From Haematococcus lacustris (Eukaryota; Chlorophyta; Chlorophyceae; Chlamydomonadales; Haematococcaceae), in assembly GCA_030144725.1 (NCBI GenBank), contig JASKMD010000014.1, positions 1,310,350-1,374,349 of the forward strand: DNA of 64,000 bases, read 5' to 3'. The notes below the pieces were generated by a model. The model was not told the DNA's origin. It ran no database searches and saw only the letters and a program-made list of their open reading frames with translations. The translations under genes and the position numbers were made by a program. This document shows positions 44,811-56,481 of the stretch, piece by piece (position 1 is the stretch's first letter; every line of letters begins with the position of its first letter).

Positions 44811-47800
44811 ATGGTGAAGATAGCCTTTCAATGCCTAGTGTGCGGAGAATCAGGCGGCATAAAAGGAATGCGCACTCACTGTTCCCAGCGCCATCCCCAG
44901 TTCGTGGGAGCCGAAGGCACGAAGGCTTGGGCAGAGAGCCAGGCTATGGCGAATGCTCAGTCCCCAAGTGCTCAGCAACACGCATCGCAAGAGTCGGCAG
45001 TAAGATGTCGCTTGCTTTTAGTTAGTACGTGCTGACTGCATGTGCGCATGAGGCAGCTAATGCGTGCACCTCATCGCGGACAATTTGCGCCGCAGGCCAC
45101 ATGTTGTCCGCATGTTGTGACGACATGTGTGCAGGGGAGCTGTGGAGATGGAGGAGGGGTGGATGAGGACGGGCAAGGAGATGGAGGAGGGGTGGCTGAG
45201 GACGGGCAAGGAGGCAGGGATCAGGCAGCCCCAGCGGGACAAGAGGGTGGCAGGATTCCAGAGGGTGCATGGAGAGGACAGGGAGGAGGGGACGAACAGC
45301 GTGGGAGGGGATAGGAGGACAACAGGGGGGGACAGCGCGGAGACAGAGAAGAGGGGGATGTAGGAGGAAGGGGAGGAGTCGACGGAGGAGGGGACGGAGG
45401 TGACAGTGATGACAGTGGGAGTGAAGACAGTGATGAGGAAGGGGATGGGTATCCAGGAGGTCCAGGAGGTCCAGGAGGTCCCGGTGGTCCAGGAGGTCCA
45501 GGAGGTCCCGGGGGTCCAGGAGGTCCAGGAGGTCCGGGGGGGCCAGAGGGGGATGAAGGAGGGGGGGACGGCGCCAGGGTACGTCGAAGCAAGGTGTTCA
45601 AGCTTGATGCCAACCTTCAACAACCCGTGTTCAGGTACTTAGAAATAACATATAATAGTATCACAAGCAGTGAGTTGTTCAGTATAGTTGTTGCTTGTCT
45701 TTGTCCATGCCATTACAGGAACTGCCCCTTGACAGGCAAGGACCTAATGGACAAGCTGAGCCAGCTTTTGGACATGAGGCTGACCAAGGAGCAGATGAAG
45801 GGGGTGTTGAAGCTGCTCCGTGCGCTACTTGCAAACCAGCCTGATCTCAACCTCATCACCAGCTTCTACCAGCTGATGAGTTTGCAGGGCGTCCAGCACG
45901 CAAATGAGTACGAGGTGCATGTGTGCAACGCGGGCAAGGACAACAAGGCCAACAACAAGTACTGCCCAGGCTTCACCTACCCGAAGATACGACGGTGAGG
46001 TCAGGGGAAAGGGTGTGGATTAGGCTATGCATGCATGGCGCATTACACATGGTGTTTGTTGGGGTCAAGGTTGCCTTCATGTGCATGCATGCATGGTAGG
46101 TCTGAGTGGCTCGCCCACAAGGATGACAAGTGCGACTACTGTGAGACGCCTCGCTTCCATGTGAACAAGAAAAAAGGTGAAACCAATCTACATGGGCATG
46201 GTCAATTTCTAATGACACTTGTAGAGGAATACATGTGTTGTAGGCTGCCCCTTCCTTGGTTACAGGGAGCCCACAGGAGGTCACCTTGAAGCCTCGGTGG
46301 AGCATGTCTCTGTTCGGCTGGGACACAGTGGTGAAGAACATCATGGAGCGCAAGGACGTGATGACCTGGTTCAGGCGAGCTCGGGGCGTGGACCCACCTC
46401 CTGGCTCTTTCCGGGCAAGTGAGTAGGCATGGGTTGACCTAGGAATGGAATTCACAGCATAGCCAGGTGATTAGTACAGTGACATGCACCATACCATGAT
46501 GTTGTTGTTTGACAGGCCCTGCATGGCGAGAGATGCAGCCCAAGCTACCAGAGGTTGTGGCCACCTCCCCCAACACAGCCCACTTCATGATTGGGGTTGA
46601 CTGGATGACCATGGGCAAGAACGGCACCTGGTCAGTGGGTGTGATCCTGTTGAGGCTGCTGGATGTGCCGGCTGAGGTGTGCGGCAAGCGGGCGTGCAGC
46701 TCAGTGTTGGCCGTCATCAACGGAGGAAAGCACCAGTCTCACCTGACAGGCTACATGAAAGCCATCTGCCAGGAAGTCAGTAAGCACATCGAGGGCCCGG
46801 GTGACCTGGGTGTGATAGTGGAGCCACACCCAGGCCCGGGTGTTGATGGTGTGGCTCCCGCCCGTGTTGAGCGTGTCCGCATCCATGGAGTCCCAGTGGT
46901 ATCGATCGCTGATACCCCAGCCACGTGAGTGAGACAAAGGCCAACAGGTTGCACCTACAAATGATTCCACCACCTCCCAGTCCAATCTATCCCTATACAA
47001 CTTGTACCCTGCCATGTACCATCCACAAACATATTTCTCCCATGAAGGCAACAATTGCGTGATTGTGTGCATGTAGAGCCACCTTGACCAGGGGCATGGG
47101 CCACAGCGCCCACAAGATGTGCTACATCTGCAACATCAGCAAGCCCCCCAACCCCCCTACCGAGAAGGCGCCCCTTGGCTACGACTCGCCAACGCTGCAG
47201 ACCCTACCAGGCTCCAACCGGGAGGTATGGAACACTTGACAAACTCGACAGCATGTGCTATTGAAATCAGACACGAGGATCCCTTGGCACACACCATCCT
47301 TGCTTGCGGTGGCGGACTGCAGGAGTATGTGCTCATCTATGACGTGCGCATGAAGTTCACCCACGAGCAGATCATGGACCGAGGTGCCCCCTACATCCAT
47401 GGGTGGTCTCAAGGCGACCCTAGGGTGGTCGGCTGCCACGCCCAGCCCCTCCTGCCCCTGCTGCTGAAACACATGGACGCCCGGTTCGCCCACCTGGTGC
47501 CTGTGTACCACAGCTTCATGTATGGCTTGCTGAAGCACCAGCTGGAGTGGTTCATGAGTGCAGATGGCCTTCACATTGATGTGCGGCGTGAGATAGTGAA
47601 GCGTGGAGCAGCCATTCAATCCCCATCTGACTTGGGACGGGACCTGGGAGACCTTGCCAACCGCACGTAAGCCATAAGCATGTAGTGCAGTATGTCATAA
47701 TCATATCACAATTGACAAGCAAAGATGTGGACAATGCAAGCTGCATGTCATGACACGTTTATGGTGCTGAGTGCTGATGCAATGCTCATGTCATCATGCA

Positions 47801-49489
47801 GTGGATGGCGCATGGAGGACTACAAGCACTGGTATGTGCACTTCTCACCCATCGTGTTCCGGGGCAACCTTTTGCCAGAGCCCTACCGTGGGTTGTGGAC
47901 AGCCTTGGAGGGCGCTTGCCTGCACTACTTGACACCAGGTAATTTACACACCAACATTCACAGGCACGGTCCCACTGCATGATGAGTAGCTCATACCTAA
48001 TTCAGTGTATTTGTCTGCCCAATACAGGCTCGGAGAACAGCGCCACACCTGCGGGGATGGCGGCAGGCTATGCACATCTGCGGACCTATGCAGCCAGGTT
48101 GGAGCGCTGCCGCCGTGATCCACAGCTTCCAGCTGCGCATGGAGACAACGAGGGCAAGCTGACTGTGCCTACTGACCAAGTCTGCCCTAACCTCCACACA
48201 ACGGCCTGCAGGTGAGAGTTTTTACAGTAGCATACTGGCCAACCTTACCCATCAACAATGCATGCATGCTGCAGGCAGACCATGCATCAACATGGTATCA
48301 TGGCTGTGGTGTGCACAGGCTGTACATGCAAGAGGAGAACGTGGGCAGGACATGCCTGTTTGGCGAGCTCTGGATCGAGCGAGACCTGCATGACTTGAAG
48401 TCCATCACCACCAGCGGCATCCCTGGAGCCCAGCTGGATGCCCACATTGCCATGCGGGTGGCCGGGCATAACGCCAGCAAGAGGCTGCTGGACCGGGCTG
48501 AGCCGGAGGCACAGCAGGACTACAAGGCCCGCCTGAAGGATGAGCTGACACAGGACGGGCAGCAGGCCCTGCTGCTGGGAGCGGGCAGTCCAGAGTGCCC
48601 ACTGCAGAACAGCCCGGGTGCCATGATGAGGGGCTGCATGAAGGCAGTCCAGGATCTGCAGAAAAGCGACCAGGCCACACCATGGCGCACATGGCACGTC
48701 AAGCAGGTGTTCGGTGAGGTCTTAAACCCAAGGGAGGCAGTGGAGGAGGCCAAGGAAGCTCTACGGGTCGCTGACCCTGCACCCCCGTATCCAGTGCGGT
48801 ACTACCAGCGGGCAGACTGCAATGGCACCATTGTGTTCAGCAGTGTGTACAAACGCCCCTCAACCCGCAACAACACCTGGGTCAGCATCCCGTTCGAGCT
48901 CGATGACGACAACAGGGACATTTGGGCTGGCCATGTGCAGTTCTGGGTTCGTTTGGAGCACCCCAAGCTGCCTTGGGTGTTCCTACGCCTAGCAGTCAAC
49001 CGCATCTACTTGACACGCCCTACATCCCACCCCTCATGTTTGGCAGCAACTGGCCAGGCTGTTCCCGTGCCACAGCAGGCAGCAGGAGCTGGAGCAGCGG
49101 CTGAGACAGGAGGTCAGGGGGGAGAGCCACCAGCAGACGGAGAGGCAGAAGGGGCTGCTGGGCCCAGCGGTATAGGTGGGCCACAGCAGCACAGGTCAGC
49201 AAAGCGAGGGGTGGAGCAGGCAGCAGCGGAGGCAGCCAGCACAGGTGGCACCAGGAAGTCCCAGAGGCTTGCAGCCGGTGCATCACAGCGTCAGGCTGAC
49301 CCCCTTCCACCTGTTGAGGAGCGCCCGCAGCGGTCAGCCATGGGCAGCATGCACAAGGGCTATGGAGATCAGCATTGGTATATGTTTGATGCCACCAAGA
49401 TCTTCACAGTCTTTGTGACCAGCTTTGAGGATGGGGAGGGCTACGGCCGTATGTTCTTTGTGCCAGCGCACAGCCTCAGCCGCAGCTAG
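44811..49489 (+). CDS. CACTA-like (Tnp2-type) transposase of the large element
   Basis: Eleven exons with GT-AG introns: 44811-44999, 45135-45634, 45719-45994, 46100-46176, 46266-46418, 46516-46924, 47077-47224, 47323-47666, 47802-47938, 48028-48211 and 48319-49489 (3588 bp, 1196 codons). Exon 1 encodes a C2H2 finger (FQCLVCGESGG then HCSQRH). Exon 2 is Gly-rich with a collagen-like GGP run. Later come CDYCETPRF, FMIGVDWMTMGK (first catalytic Asp), VVSIADTPAT (second Asp), KMCYICN, HIQ-like GHVQFWVRLEHP and the C-terminal FVTSFEDGEGYGRMFF. It matches Tnp2/CACTA transposases in motif order. A TAG at 45312-45314 is in frame within exon 2: either an unrecognised intron or a disabling mutation. 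The enzyme would excise and insert CACTC-ended DNA. Confidence 0.85.
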
Positions 49490-49664
49490 TCATACATCAA
49501 TCACGGGGCTGCACCTAGTAAGAAGGGATGACAGAATAGATGCTCGTAATGCTGTTCCTGTTCTGTGGTTGCTGGGGCTGCGTCACTGTCATGTTGCTGC
49601 TGCTGCCACAGACACACCATCAGCAACTAGTGATAGAATGCCTTAGCTACCTAGCGGTGTGACC
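49490..49664. other. 3' flank of transposase
   Basis: Matches 11046-11208 of the truncated copy in inverse orientation. No gene. Confidence 0.6.
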
Positions 49665-50975
49665 TGCAGGACCCTGTAGGCGTGCGGCAGGACCCTGTGA
49701 GAATGTATCGCAGGACCATGTAGCCGTGCGGCAGGACCCTGTGAGAATGTATCGCAGGACCCTGTAGGCGTGCGGCAGAACCCTGTGAGAATGTGTCGCA
49801 GGACCCTGTAAGACTGCGGCAGGACCCTGTGAGAATGTGTCGCAGGACCCTGTAGCCGGGCGGCAGAACCCTGTAGACGTTTGACGCAAAACCCTGTAGC
49901 CGTGCAGCAGGACCCTGTAGACGTGTGCCGTAGGACCCTGTCGGCGTGCGGCAGGACCCTGTAGACCTGTATCGCAGAACCCTGTAGGCGTGCGGCAGAA
50001 CCCTGTAAACAAATGTCGCAGGACCCTGTAGGCGTGCGGCAGGACCCTGTAGACTCATGTCGCAGGACCCTGTAGGCGTGCAGCAGAACCCTGTAAACTT
50101 GTGTCGCAGGACCCTGTAGACGTGCGGCAGGACCCTGTAGACGTGTGTCGTAGGACCCTGTAGGCGTGCGGCAAAACCCTGTAGACGTGTGTCGTAGGAC
50201 CCTGTAGCCGTGCGGCAGGACCCTGTGAGAATGTATCGCAGGACCCTGTAGCCGTGCGGCAGGACCCTGTAAGAATGTGTCGCAGGACCCTGTAGGCGTG
50301 CGGCAGGACCCTGTGAGAATGTGTCGCAGGACCCTGTAGGCGTGCGGCAGGACCCTGTAGACTCATGTCGCAGGACCCTGTAGCCGTGCGACAGGACCCT
50401 GTAGACGTGTGTCGTAGGACCCTGTAGGCGTGCGACAGAACCCTGTGAGAATGTGTCGCAGGACCCTGTAGCCGTGCGGCAGAACCCTGTGAGAATGTGT
50501 CGCAGGACCCTGTAAGACTGCGGCAGGACCCTGTGAGAATGTGTCGCAGGACCCTGTAGCCGGGCGGCAGAACCCTGTAGACGTTTGACGCAAAACCCTG
50601 TAGCCGTGCAGCAGGACCCTGTAGACGTGTGCCGTAGGACCCTGTCGGCGTGCGGCAGGACCCTGTAGACCTGTATCGCAGAACCCTGTAGGCGTGCGGC
50701 AGAACCCTGTAAACAAATGTCGTAGGACCCTGTAGGCGTGCGGCAGGACCCTGTAGACTCATGTCGCAGGACCCTGTAGGCGTGCAGCAGAACCCTGTAA
50801 ACTTGTGTCGTAGAACCCTGTAGGCGTGCGGCAGGACCCTGTAGACGTGTGTCGCAGGACCCTGTAGGCGTGCGGCAGGACCCTGTGGACGTGTGTCGCA
50901 GGACCCTGTAGCCGTGCGGCAGGACCCTGTGGCCCAGGACCCTGTACAGGGTCGGTAGGACCTTGTACAGGGACG
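49665..50975. repeat. CAGGACCCTG subterminal array (right) of the large element
   Basis: About 55 cores of CAGGACCCTGT, alternating between gcgtgcgg and a variable linker (agaatgtgtcg, agacgtgtgtcg, aaacaaatgtcg). Two blocks near 49800-50160 and 50500-50830 are almost identical, showing recent internal duplication. Confidence 0.95.
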
Positions 50976-51125
50976 GGCGATTTTTCAAATAGTTATAACA
51001 TCGCAGCAACTTTGAGTTTTTCGATGATTACAACGGCGATGAGTCGGCCTTTCCTGGGGCTATCTGCAGTATGCCTCCCGGGAAGAAATGACGTAGGCGA
51101 CTTCCGGCCTTAATCGGCGCGAGTG
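50918..51125 (-). repeat. Right terminal inverted repeat of the large element
   Basis: Inverse of 20286-20492. Ends in GGCGCGAGTG followed by AA. Confidence 0.9.
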
Positions 51126-52426
51126 AATGCATGACACACATTACTGTGAGGCATCCTGCACTGGGATGTAACCAACACTGGCTGTGACCAGCATTGGTTT
51201 ACAACCAGCACTGGTTTGCAACCAGCACTGGCTGGCAACCGGCACTGGCTGGCAACCAGCACTGGTCTGCAACCAGCACTGGCTGGCAACCAGCACTGGT
51301 CTGCAACCAGCACTGGCTGGTAACCAGCACTCTCACTGAAAGCAGGCAAGAGCTTGGTTTGGATCAGCAAGCACATTAGCAGCATCAGTGGCAAGCAGCA
51401 TGAGCACGCTACTGAGTGGTGCCGGCAGCAGAGTGGAGAGACCTACTGCCTGCACGCTGCTAACTACTCGCCTTTCGCCTTTCACACTTGCTGCCTGGCT
51501 GGGGAGGGTTGCTGCTCCATGCCACCGCCCCTCTGTGGTGTGGGAGGAGGATGGTGGGAGGGGGCGAAGGTTGCAATGGGGAGGGGAGGGGGTGGGTAGG
51601 AGAGCATTGGCGGGGTGAGGTGGTGGCTGCCATGCCACATGAAGGAAAGGGAACTGAAAGGGAGGGGGATAGAGGAAGGGGATATTGGGATATGGGGATA
51701 TGGGGACTGCCTCCGGACTGCTCGTACAGTGCGCATATGGGGGCACAGGGGCCCATAGGGGACATAGGCGCACGGGTTGTGAGATGTAGCTGTAGCAGCA
51801 GCAACAGCACTCACCACACAGCGACCGACCCCTGCCTGCTCCAGGTGAGTGGTGTAGTTGGTGGTGGTCAGTGGGGCTGGGCTGGGCGGGGGCGCGGGTA
51901 GGGGGTAGGAAGGCGGGAGTAGGGGGGGCGGGGTCGGGGGCAAGGGCGGGGGAGGGGAGGGCAGGTGTCTGCGATGTCAGGGGGTAGAAGGGGGAGGTGG
52001 AAGACAACCAGTACTGGTTTATTCCCAACCAGTACTGGTTTATTCCCAACCAGTACCGGTTTATTCCCAACCAGTACTGCTTTATTCCCAACCAGTACTG
52101 GTTTATTCCCAACCAGTACTGGTTTATTCCCAACCAGTACTGGTTTACCCCCAACCAGTACTGGTATATTCCCAACCAGTACTGGTTTACCCCCAACCAG
52201 TACTGGTATATTCCCAACCAGTACTGGTGTATTCCCAACCAGTACTGGTTTATTCCCAACCAGTACTGGTTTACCCCCAACCAGTACTGGTATATTCCTA
52301 ACCAGTACTGGTTTATTCCCAACCAGTACTGGTTGAACCCCAACCAGTACTGGTTTATTCCTAAACAGTACTGGTTCACCCCCAACCAGTACTGGTTCAC
52401 ACCAAACCAGTACTGGTTCACACCCC
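51126..52426. mobile_element. CCAGTACTGG-array sequence, copy A
   Basis: Near-identical to 59913-61307. It has AACCAGCACTGG units (51165-51330), about 670 bp of unique sequence with G-rich parts, and AACCAGTACTGG units (52006-52420). Its left edge is cut by the 20286-51125 element and its right edge by the 52427-59139 element. No coding region is supported; Tyr-Trp-Leu-Gly frames are artefacts. Confidence 0.75.
52006..52420. repeat. AACCAGTACTGG array, copy A
   Basis: About 23 units of 18 bp (aaccagtactggtttattcc and variants). The core CCAGTACTGG is a perfect palindrome. Confidence 0.96.
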
Positions 52427-52565
52427 CACACAGGCAAATTAGTGCGGATATTCGTCATCCTAGGGGGGTAGTTTTTTGATGCGGTTCGCCTCGGATTGTC
52501 CTTGCGACTCCAACGCCACTTGACGCTTGTTGAAATTCTGAGTATGTGAGCAGTTGGAGTGGAGG

Positions 52566-52654
52566 TACCTACAGTACTGTAGATGTCTACAGTACTGTAG
52601 ATGTCTACAGTACTGTAGATGTCTACAGTACTGTAGACACCTACAGTACTGTAG
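52566..52654. repeat. CTACAGTACTGTAG units (outer left)
   Basis: Five units of 18 bp with the palindrome CTACAGTACTGTAG and linkers atgt, acac. Confidence 0.93.
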
Positions 52655-53146
52655 GTCAGATTTGACAAGGTCTCTTGTAAATAGGGTACCATGCTGTTCT
52701 CCACATTCAAACCACCATTTGCTACCGCGATTGCACCGTCAGCTTCTGCGTGCTATAAATAGTGAGAGGCGTCGAAGCGTAGGCCCGCAAGCTCGATATG
52801 GATATTTGTGCCGAAAGTTGTGTCCACGCAATAAGGTCGCCATAGGGAGCTACATACATACGTGTAAGGTCTAAGGCCGGGGCCCGTCTCTTTCGCAAGC
52901 CAGGTCCGTTCTGTCGGTTGTACAGGGTACATCGGCTTGCAAGCTCCCGCAAAGCTGTGGATGTTGATGATGCCCCGCAATCACAACAACCTCCTGCACC
53001 GCACCCTCCGGTGTAATATCGAGTGCGGCAGAGATTGCCCCAAAAGTTGTTTGCGGTTGGCCCTCAACCATCCATCATTACATCTAACCTCACATCATAA
53101 CATCATGACTCTTAGCCTACATCATTATATCAAACTGCCACTTGTG
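52655..53146. other. Element sequence without recognised gene
   Basis: No coding region recognised. A ctataaatag occurs at 52751, a TATA-box-like motif, but without a linked gene. Confidence 0.4.
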
Positions 53147-53491
53147 CACTCCTACAATTTAGTCCCTGCGTTTGTCCCTGCGTTCTACCGACCTTGTCCG
53201 ATCGGGCTGAAATTTTGAAAGATGGTAGTTTGCAAAATATAAAACATATTTTTCAGAAAGAATATTTTGAAAAAATCAAAGGCGGCTGCGCTGTGGCCCT
53301 GGGGCGTAGGTGCAGGGATGAGTGCAGGGATAGGTTGCGGGCCACAGCGCAACAGCTTTTGGATTTTTCCAAATATATTTCTAGAAAAATATGTTTTATT
53401 TTCTGAAAACTGCCATCTATCAAATTTTCAGCCCGATCGGACAAGGTCGGTAGAACGCGGGGACAAACGCAGGGACTAAATTGTAGGAGTG
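53147..53491. mobile_element. 345-bp MITE of the CACTCCTACAATTTAG family
   Basis: The termini CACTCCTACAATTTAG equal those of the autonomous element 22866-31474. TIRs extend for at least 70 bp (gttctaccgacc, ttgtccgatcgggctgaa) and more weakly to the centre. TG duplications lie at 53145-53146 and 53492-53493. Only two or three GCAGGGAC-like units remain inside. Confidence 0.92.
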
Positions 53492-53750
53492 TGTTCCTGC
53501 CAATCACCGACTGCATGGTATGGGCAAGGGCTCTGGCTCTTGCAAGGGCTGGTCTCAGGGTCGATACCGAATCCTAGAGGCTGAATAAGGCTGGGCAGGG
53601 CTGGGCTGGGATTGGCAACATAGGCACGTTGTGTTGTCCGCACATTTGCACAGCACTGTCGGGATAGCAAACGAGCTTGGGCTACATTGAGTTGTTCCTG
53701 CATGGGGGTGAAGGGGGCATGGGGGTTAAGGATGCATGGGGGGAAGGCAG
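53492..53750. other. Spacer
   Basis: No gene or repeat array recognised. Confidence 0.4.
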
Positions 53751-54502
53751 CTACAGTACTGTAGACATGGACAGTACTGTAGACATGGACAGTACTGTAG
53801 ACATGGACAGTACTGTAGACATGGACAATACTGTAGACATGGACAGTACTGTAGACATGGACAGTACTGTAGACATGGACAGTACTGTAGACATGGACAG
53901 TACTGTAGACATGGACAGTACTGTAGACATGAACAGTACTGTAGACATGGACAGTACTGTAGACATGATCAGTACTGTAGACATGGACAGTACTGTAGAC
54001 ATGGACAGTACTGTAGACATGGACAGTACTGTAGACATGGACAGTACTGTAGACATGGACAGTACTGTAGACATGGACAGTACTGTAGACATGGACAGTA
54101 CTGTAGACATGGACAGTACTGTAGACATGGACAGTACTGTAGACATGGACAGTACTGTAGACATGGACAGTACTGTAGACATGGACAGTACTGTAGACAT
54201 GGACAGTACTGTAGACATGGACAGTACTGTAGACATGGACAGTACTGTAGACATGGACAGTACTGTAGACATGGACAGTACTGTAGACATGGACAGTACT
54301 GTAGACATGGACAGTACTGTAGACATGGACAGTACTGTAGACATGGACAGTACTGTAGACATGGACAGTACTGTAGACATGGACAGTACTGTAGACATGG
54401 ACAGTACTGTAGACATGGACAGTACTGTAGACATGGACAGTACTGTAGACATGGACAGTACTGTAGACATGGACAGTACTGTAGGCACCTACAGTACTGT
54501 AG
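53751..54502. repeat. ACAGTACTGTAGACATGG array
   Basis: About 41 units of 18 bp, almost without variation, each holding the palindrome TACAGTACTGTA. Because 18 is a multiple of three, all frames stay open (Ser-Thr-Val-Asp-Met-Asp); these are not genes. Confidence 0.98.
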
Positions 54503-55270
54503 GCAGCAGCAGGGGGGCAGCAGCAGCAGCAGCAGTCGGGGGGCAGCAGCAGCAGCAGCAGTAGGGGGGCAGCAGCAGCAGCAGTAGGGGGACAGCAGCA
54601 GCAGCAGCAGGGGGGCAGCAGCAGCAGCAGTAGGGGGGCAGCAGCAGCAGCAGCGGGGGGGCAGTAGCAGCAGTAGGGGGGCAGCAGCAGCAGCAGGGGG
54701 GCAGCAGCAGCAGGGGGGCAGCAGCAGCAGCACTAGGGGGGCAGCAGCAGCAGCAGTAGGGGGGCAGCAGCAGCAGCAGTAGGGGGGCAGCAGCAGCAGC
54801 AGTAGGGGGGCAGCAGCAGCAGCAGTAGGGGGGCAGCAGCAGCAGCAGCAGGGGGGCAGCAGCAGCAGCAACAGCAGGGGGGCAGCAGCAGCAGCAGTAG
54901 GGGCGCAGCAGCAGCAGCAGGGGCGCAGCAGCAGCAGCAGTAGGGGGGCAGCAGCAGCAGCAGCAGTAGGGGGGCAGCAGCAGCAGCAGCAGGGGCGCAG
55001 CAGCAGCAGCAGTAGGGGGGCAGCAGCAGCAGCAGCATTAGGGGCGCAGCAGCAGCAGCAGTAGGGGGGCAGCAGCAGCAGCAGCAGGGGCGCAGCAGCA
55101 GCAGCAGCAGGGGGGCAGCAGCAGCAGCAGCAGGGGGCAAGCAGTTTGGTGGCAGCAGCAGCAGCAGGGGGGGCAGCAGTAGGGCAGCAGCAGCAGCAGC
55201 AGAGGGGCAGCAGCAGCAGCAGGGGGGGGGCAGCAATAGGGGGGCAGCAGCAGCAGTGGCAGCAGCAGCA
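54503..55270. repeat. CAG-rich minisatellite
   Basis: Units of (GCA/GCAG)n followed by tagggggg or gggggg, about 20-25 bp each. Poly-Gln/Cys/Ala frames are artefacts. Confidence 0.95.
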
Positions 55271-55357
55271 GACCTAGTAGGGGCACTGTAGCGCCTACCT
55301 ACCTTTTGGCTGGCTGCTGGGAAGGGGGTGGGAGTGGGAGGGGGGGGTAGATGTGGA

Positions 55358-55541
55358 AGGCGGGAGGCGGGAGGCGGGAGGCGGGAGGCGGGAGGCGGGA
55401 GGCGGGAGGCGGGAGGCGGGAGGCGGGAGGCGGGAGGCGGGAGGCGGGAGGCGGGAGGCGGGAGGCGGGAGGCGGGAGGCGGGAGGCGGGAGGCGGGAGG
55501 CGGGAGGCAGGGAGGCGGGAGGCGGGGAGGCGGGAGGCTCA
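55358..55541. repeat. GGCGGGA heptamer array
   Basis: About 25 tandem GGCGGGA units with slight degeneration at the right. Confidence 0.95.
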
Positions 55542-56481
55542 ACCGGGTTGGGCTGGGCGGGGTGGGTTGGGTTAGGGGCATGGGTTGGGTTGGGTGGGGG
55601 CATGGGTTGGGGGCATGGGCGGGAGGCGGGGGGCGGGGGAGGGAGCGGGGGCGGGGTTGGGGTGGGGGAGGATGAATTGGGAGGGGGTGGTTGTATAGGG
55701 GAAAGGAAAGGGGAGGGGAGGTGCCCATCAGACCTGCAACCAAGGGACGTGCACTTGAGGTAGGGTGACCAGGCTGGGCAATGTGTTAGCTATCACCGTG
55801 GCCTTACCTTTGTGGTCCTCCTGGCCTCCTACCTGCTCCCATCAGGCAACATATCTCATGCAGCAGTGGGGTGGGACTGCGGTGGGGAGTGTAGGGTGTA
55901 GGGAAGGGAAGGTGGGGTGAGGTGGGGGTTGCGATGCCACGTCAATCGAAGGGTGGGAGAGGGGAAGAGGAGGCTTGACAAGTATGGGATGGGAGAGAGA
56001 GAGAGGGGGAAGGGAGGGGGTGTTGGTGGTGGGAAGAGGGTGGGTGGGGTGGGCTTTCTCCTGGCTGCTGGGATGTCAGGGGAGAGGTGACGGGGAGGGG
56101 GGAAGTGGGGGGTGGGTAGAGGTGGAAGTGGAGGGACGACAAGCTGGGCGTTGGTGGTGGGCGTGGGAAAGGGGAGGAAAAGGGGATGGGGAAGGGTGTG
56201 ACGATCAACCCTGCAGCGGGACAAGGGGCATGCTAGCGGTTAAGGTGGGTACAGGGTGCCACATACCTGCACTCACCTTTTGCTGGGGTGTGGTGTATAT
56301 GTGTGTGGGAGGAAGGGGAGGAAGGGGAGGGAAGGGAAGGGGAGGTCCATGGGGAGGGCGAGAGAAGTGGGGAGGGCATTGATAGTCTCAGGTGTAGGCG
56401 CACAAGACCTGCGGCAATGGTGAGACGATTTGTGTAACGAAGCAAACATTGGACATGGGTACTGGATGCACTCACCATTAG
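55542..56481 (-). other. G-rich body with intron-like modules in reverse orientation
   Basis: Reverse-strand intron-like units with ctgcag acceptors lie at about 55733-55760 and 56210-56278, and a further one near 56408-56475. They match the modules at 5090 and 36169 in the other elements. No coding region is supported. Confidence 0.55.

Larger units (their letters stand above)
20286..51125. mobile_element. Large autonomous CACTA-like element with nested insertions
   Basis: The left end is CACTCGCGCTGGTTAAGGCC at 20286 and the right end its inverse at 51125. The dinucleotide AA flanks both sides (20284-20285, 51126-51127). The TIRs match for about 208 bp, then CAGGACCCTG-type arrays begin on both sides. 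It encodes a divergent gene pair: transposase (44811-49489, +) and partner protein (44600-31761, -). Nested inside are the gap-truncated ATCTGTACAGAT element ending at 22804, the element 22866-31474 and the element 33409-43745, which itself holds a gypsy element. The left arm passes through a 500-N gap, so its continuity is inferred from matching TIRs and duplication. Confidence 0.8.

Noticed and set aside
45400..45642. Separate Glu-Val-Gln repeat ORF
   Set aside because: Out-of-phase reading of the Gly-Gly-Pro-coding part of transposase exon 2.
52751..52760. ctataaatag as a TATA box of a gene
   Set aside because: No coding region follows on either strand within a plausible distance.
53677..54587. 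Long frames with Ser-Thr-Val-Asp-Met-Asp or Gln-Tyr-Cys-Arg-His-Gly repeats
   Set aside because: The 18-bp repeat keeps all frames open on both strands; the conserved feature is the DNA palindrome, not a peptide.
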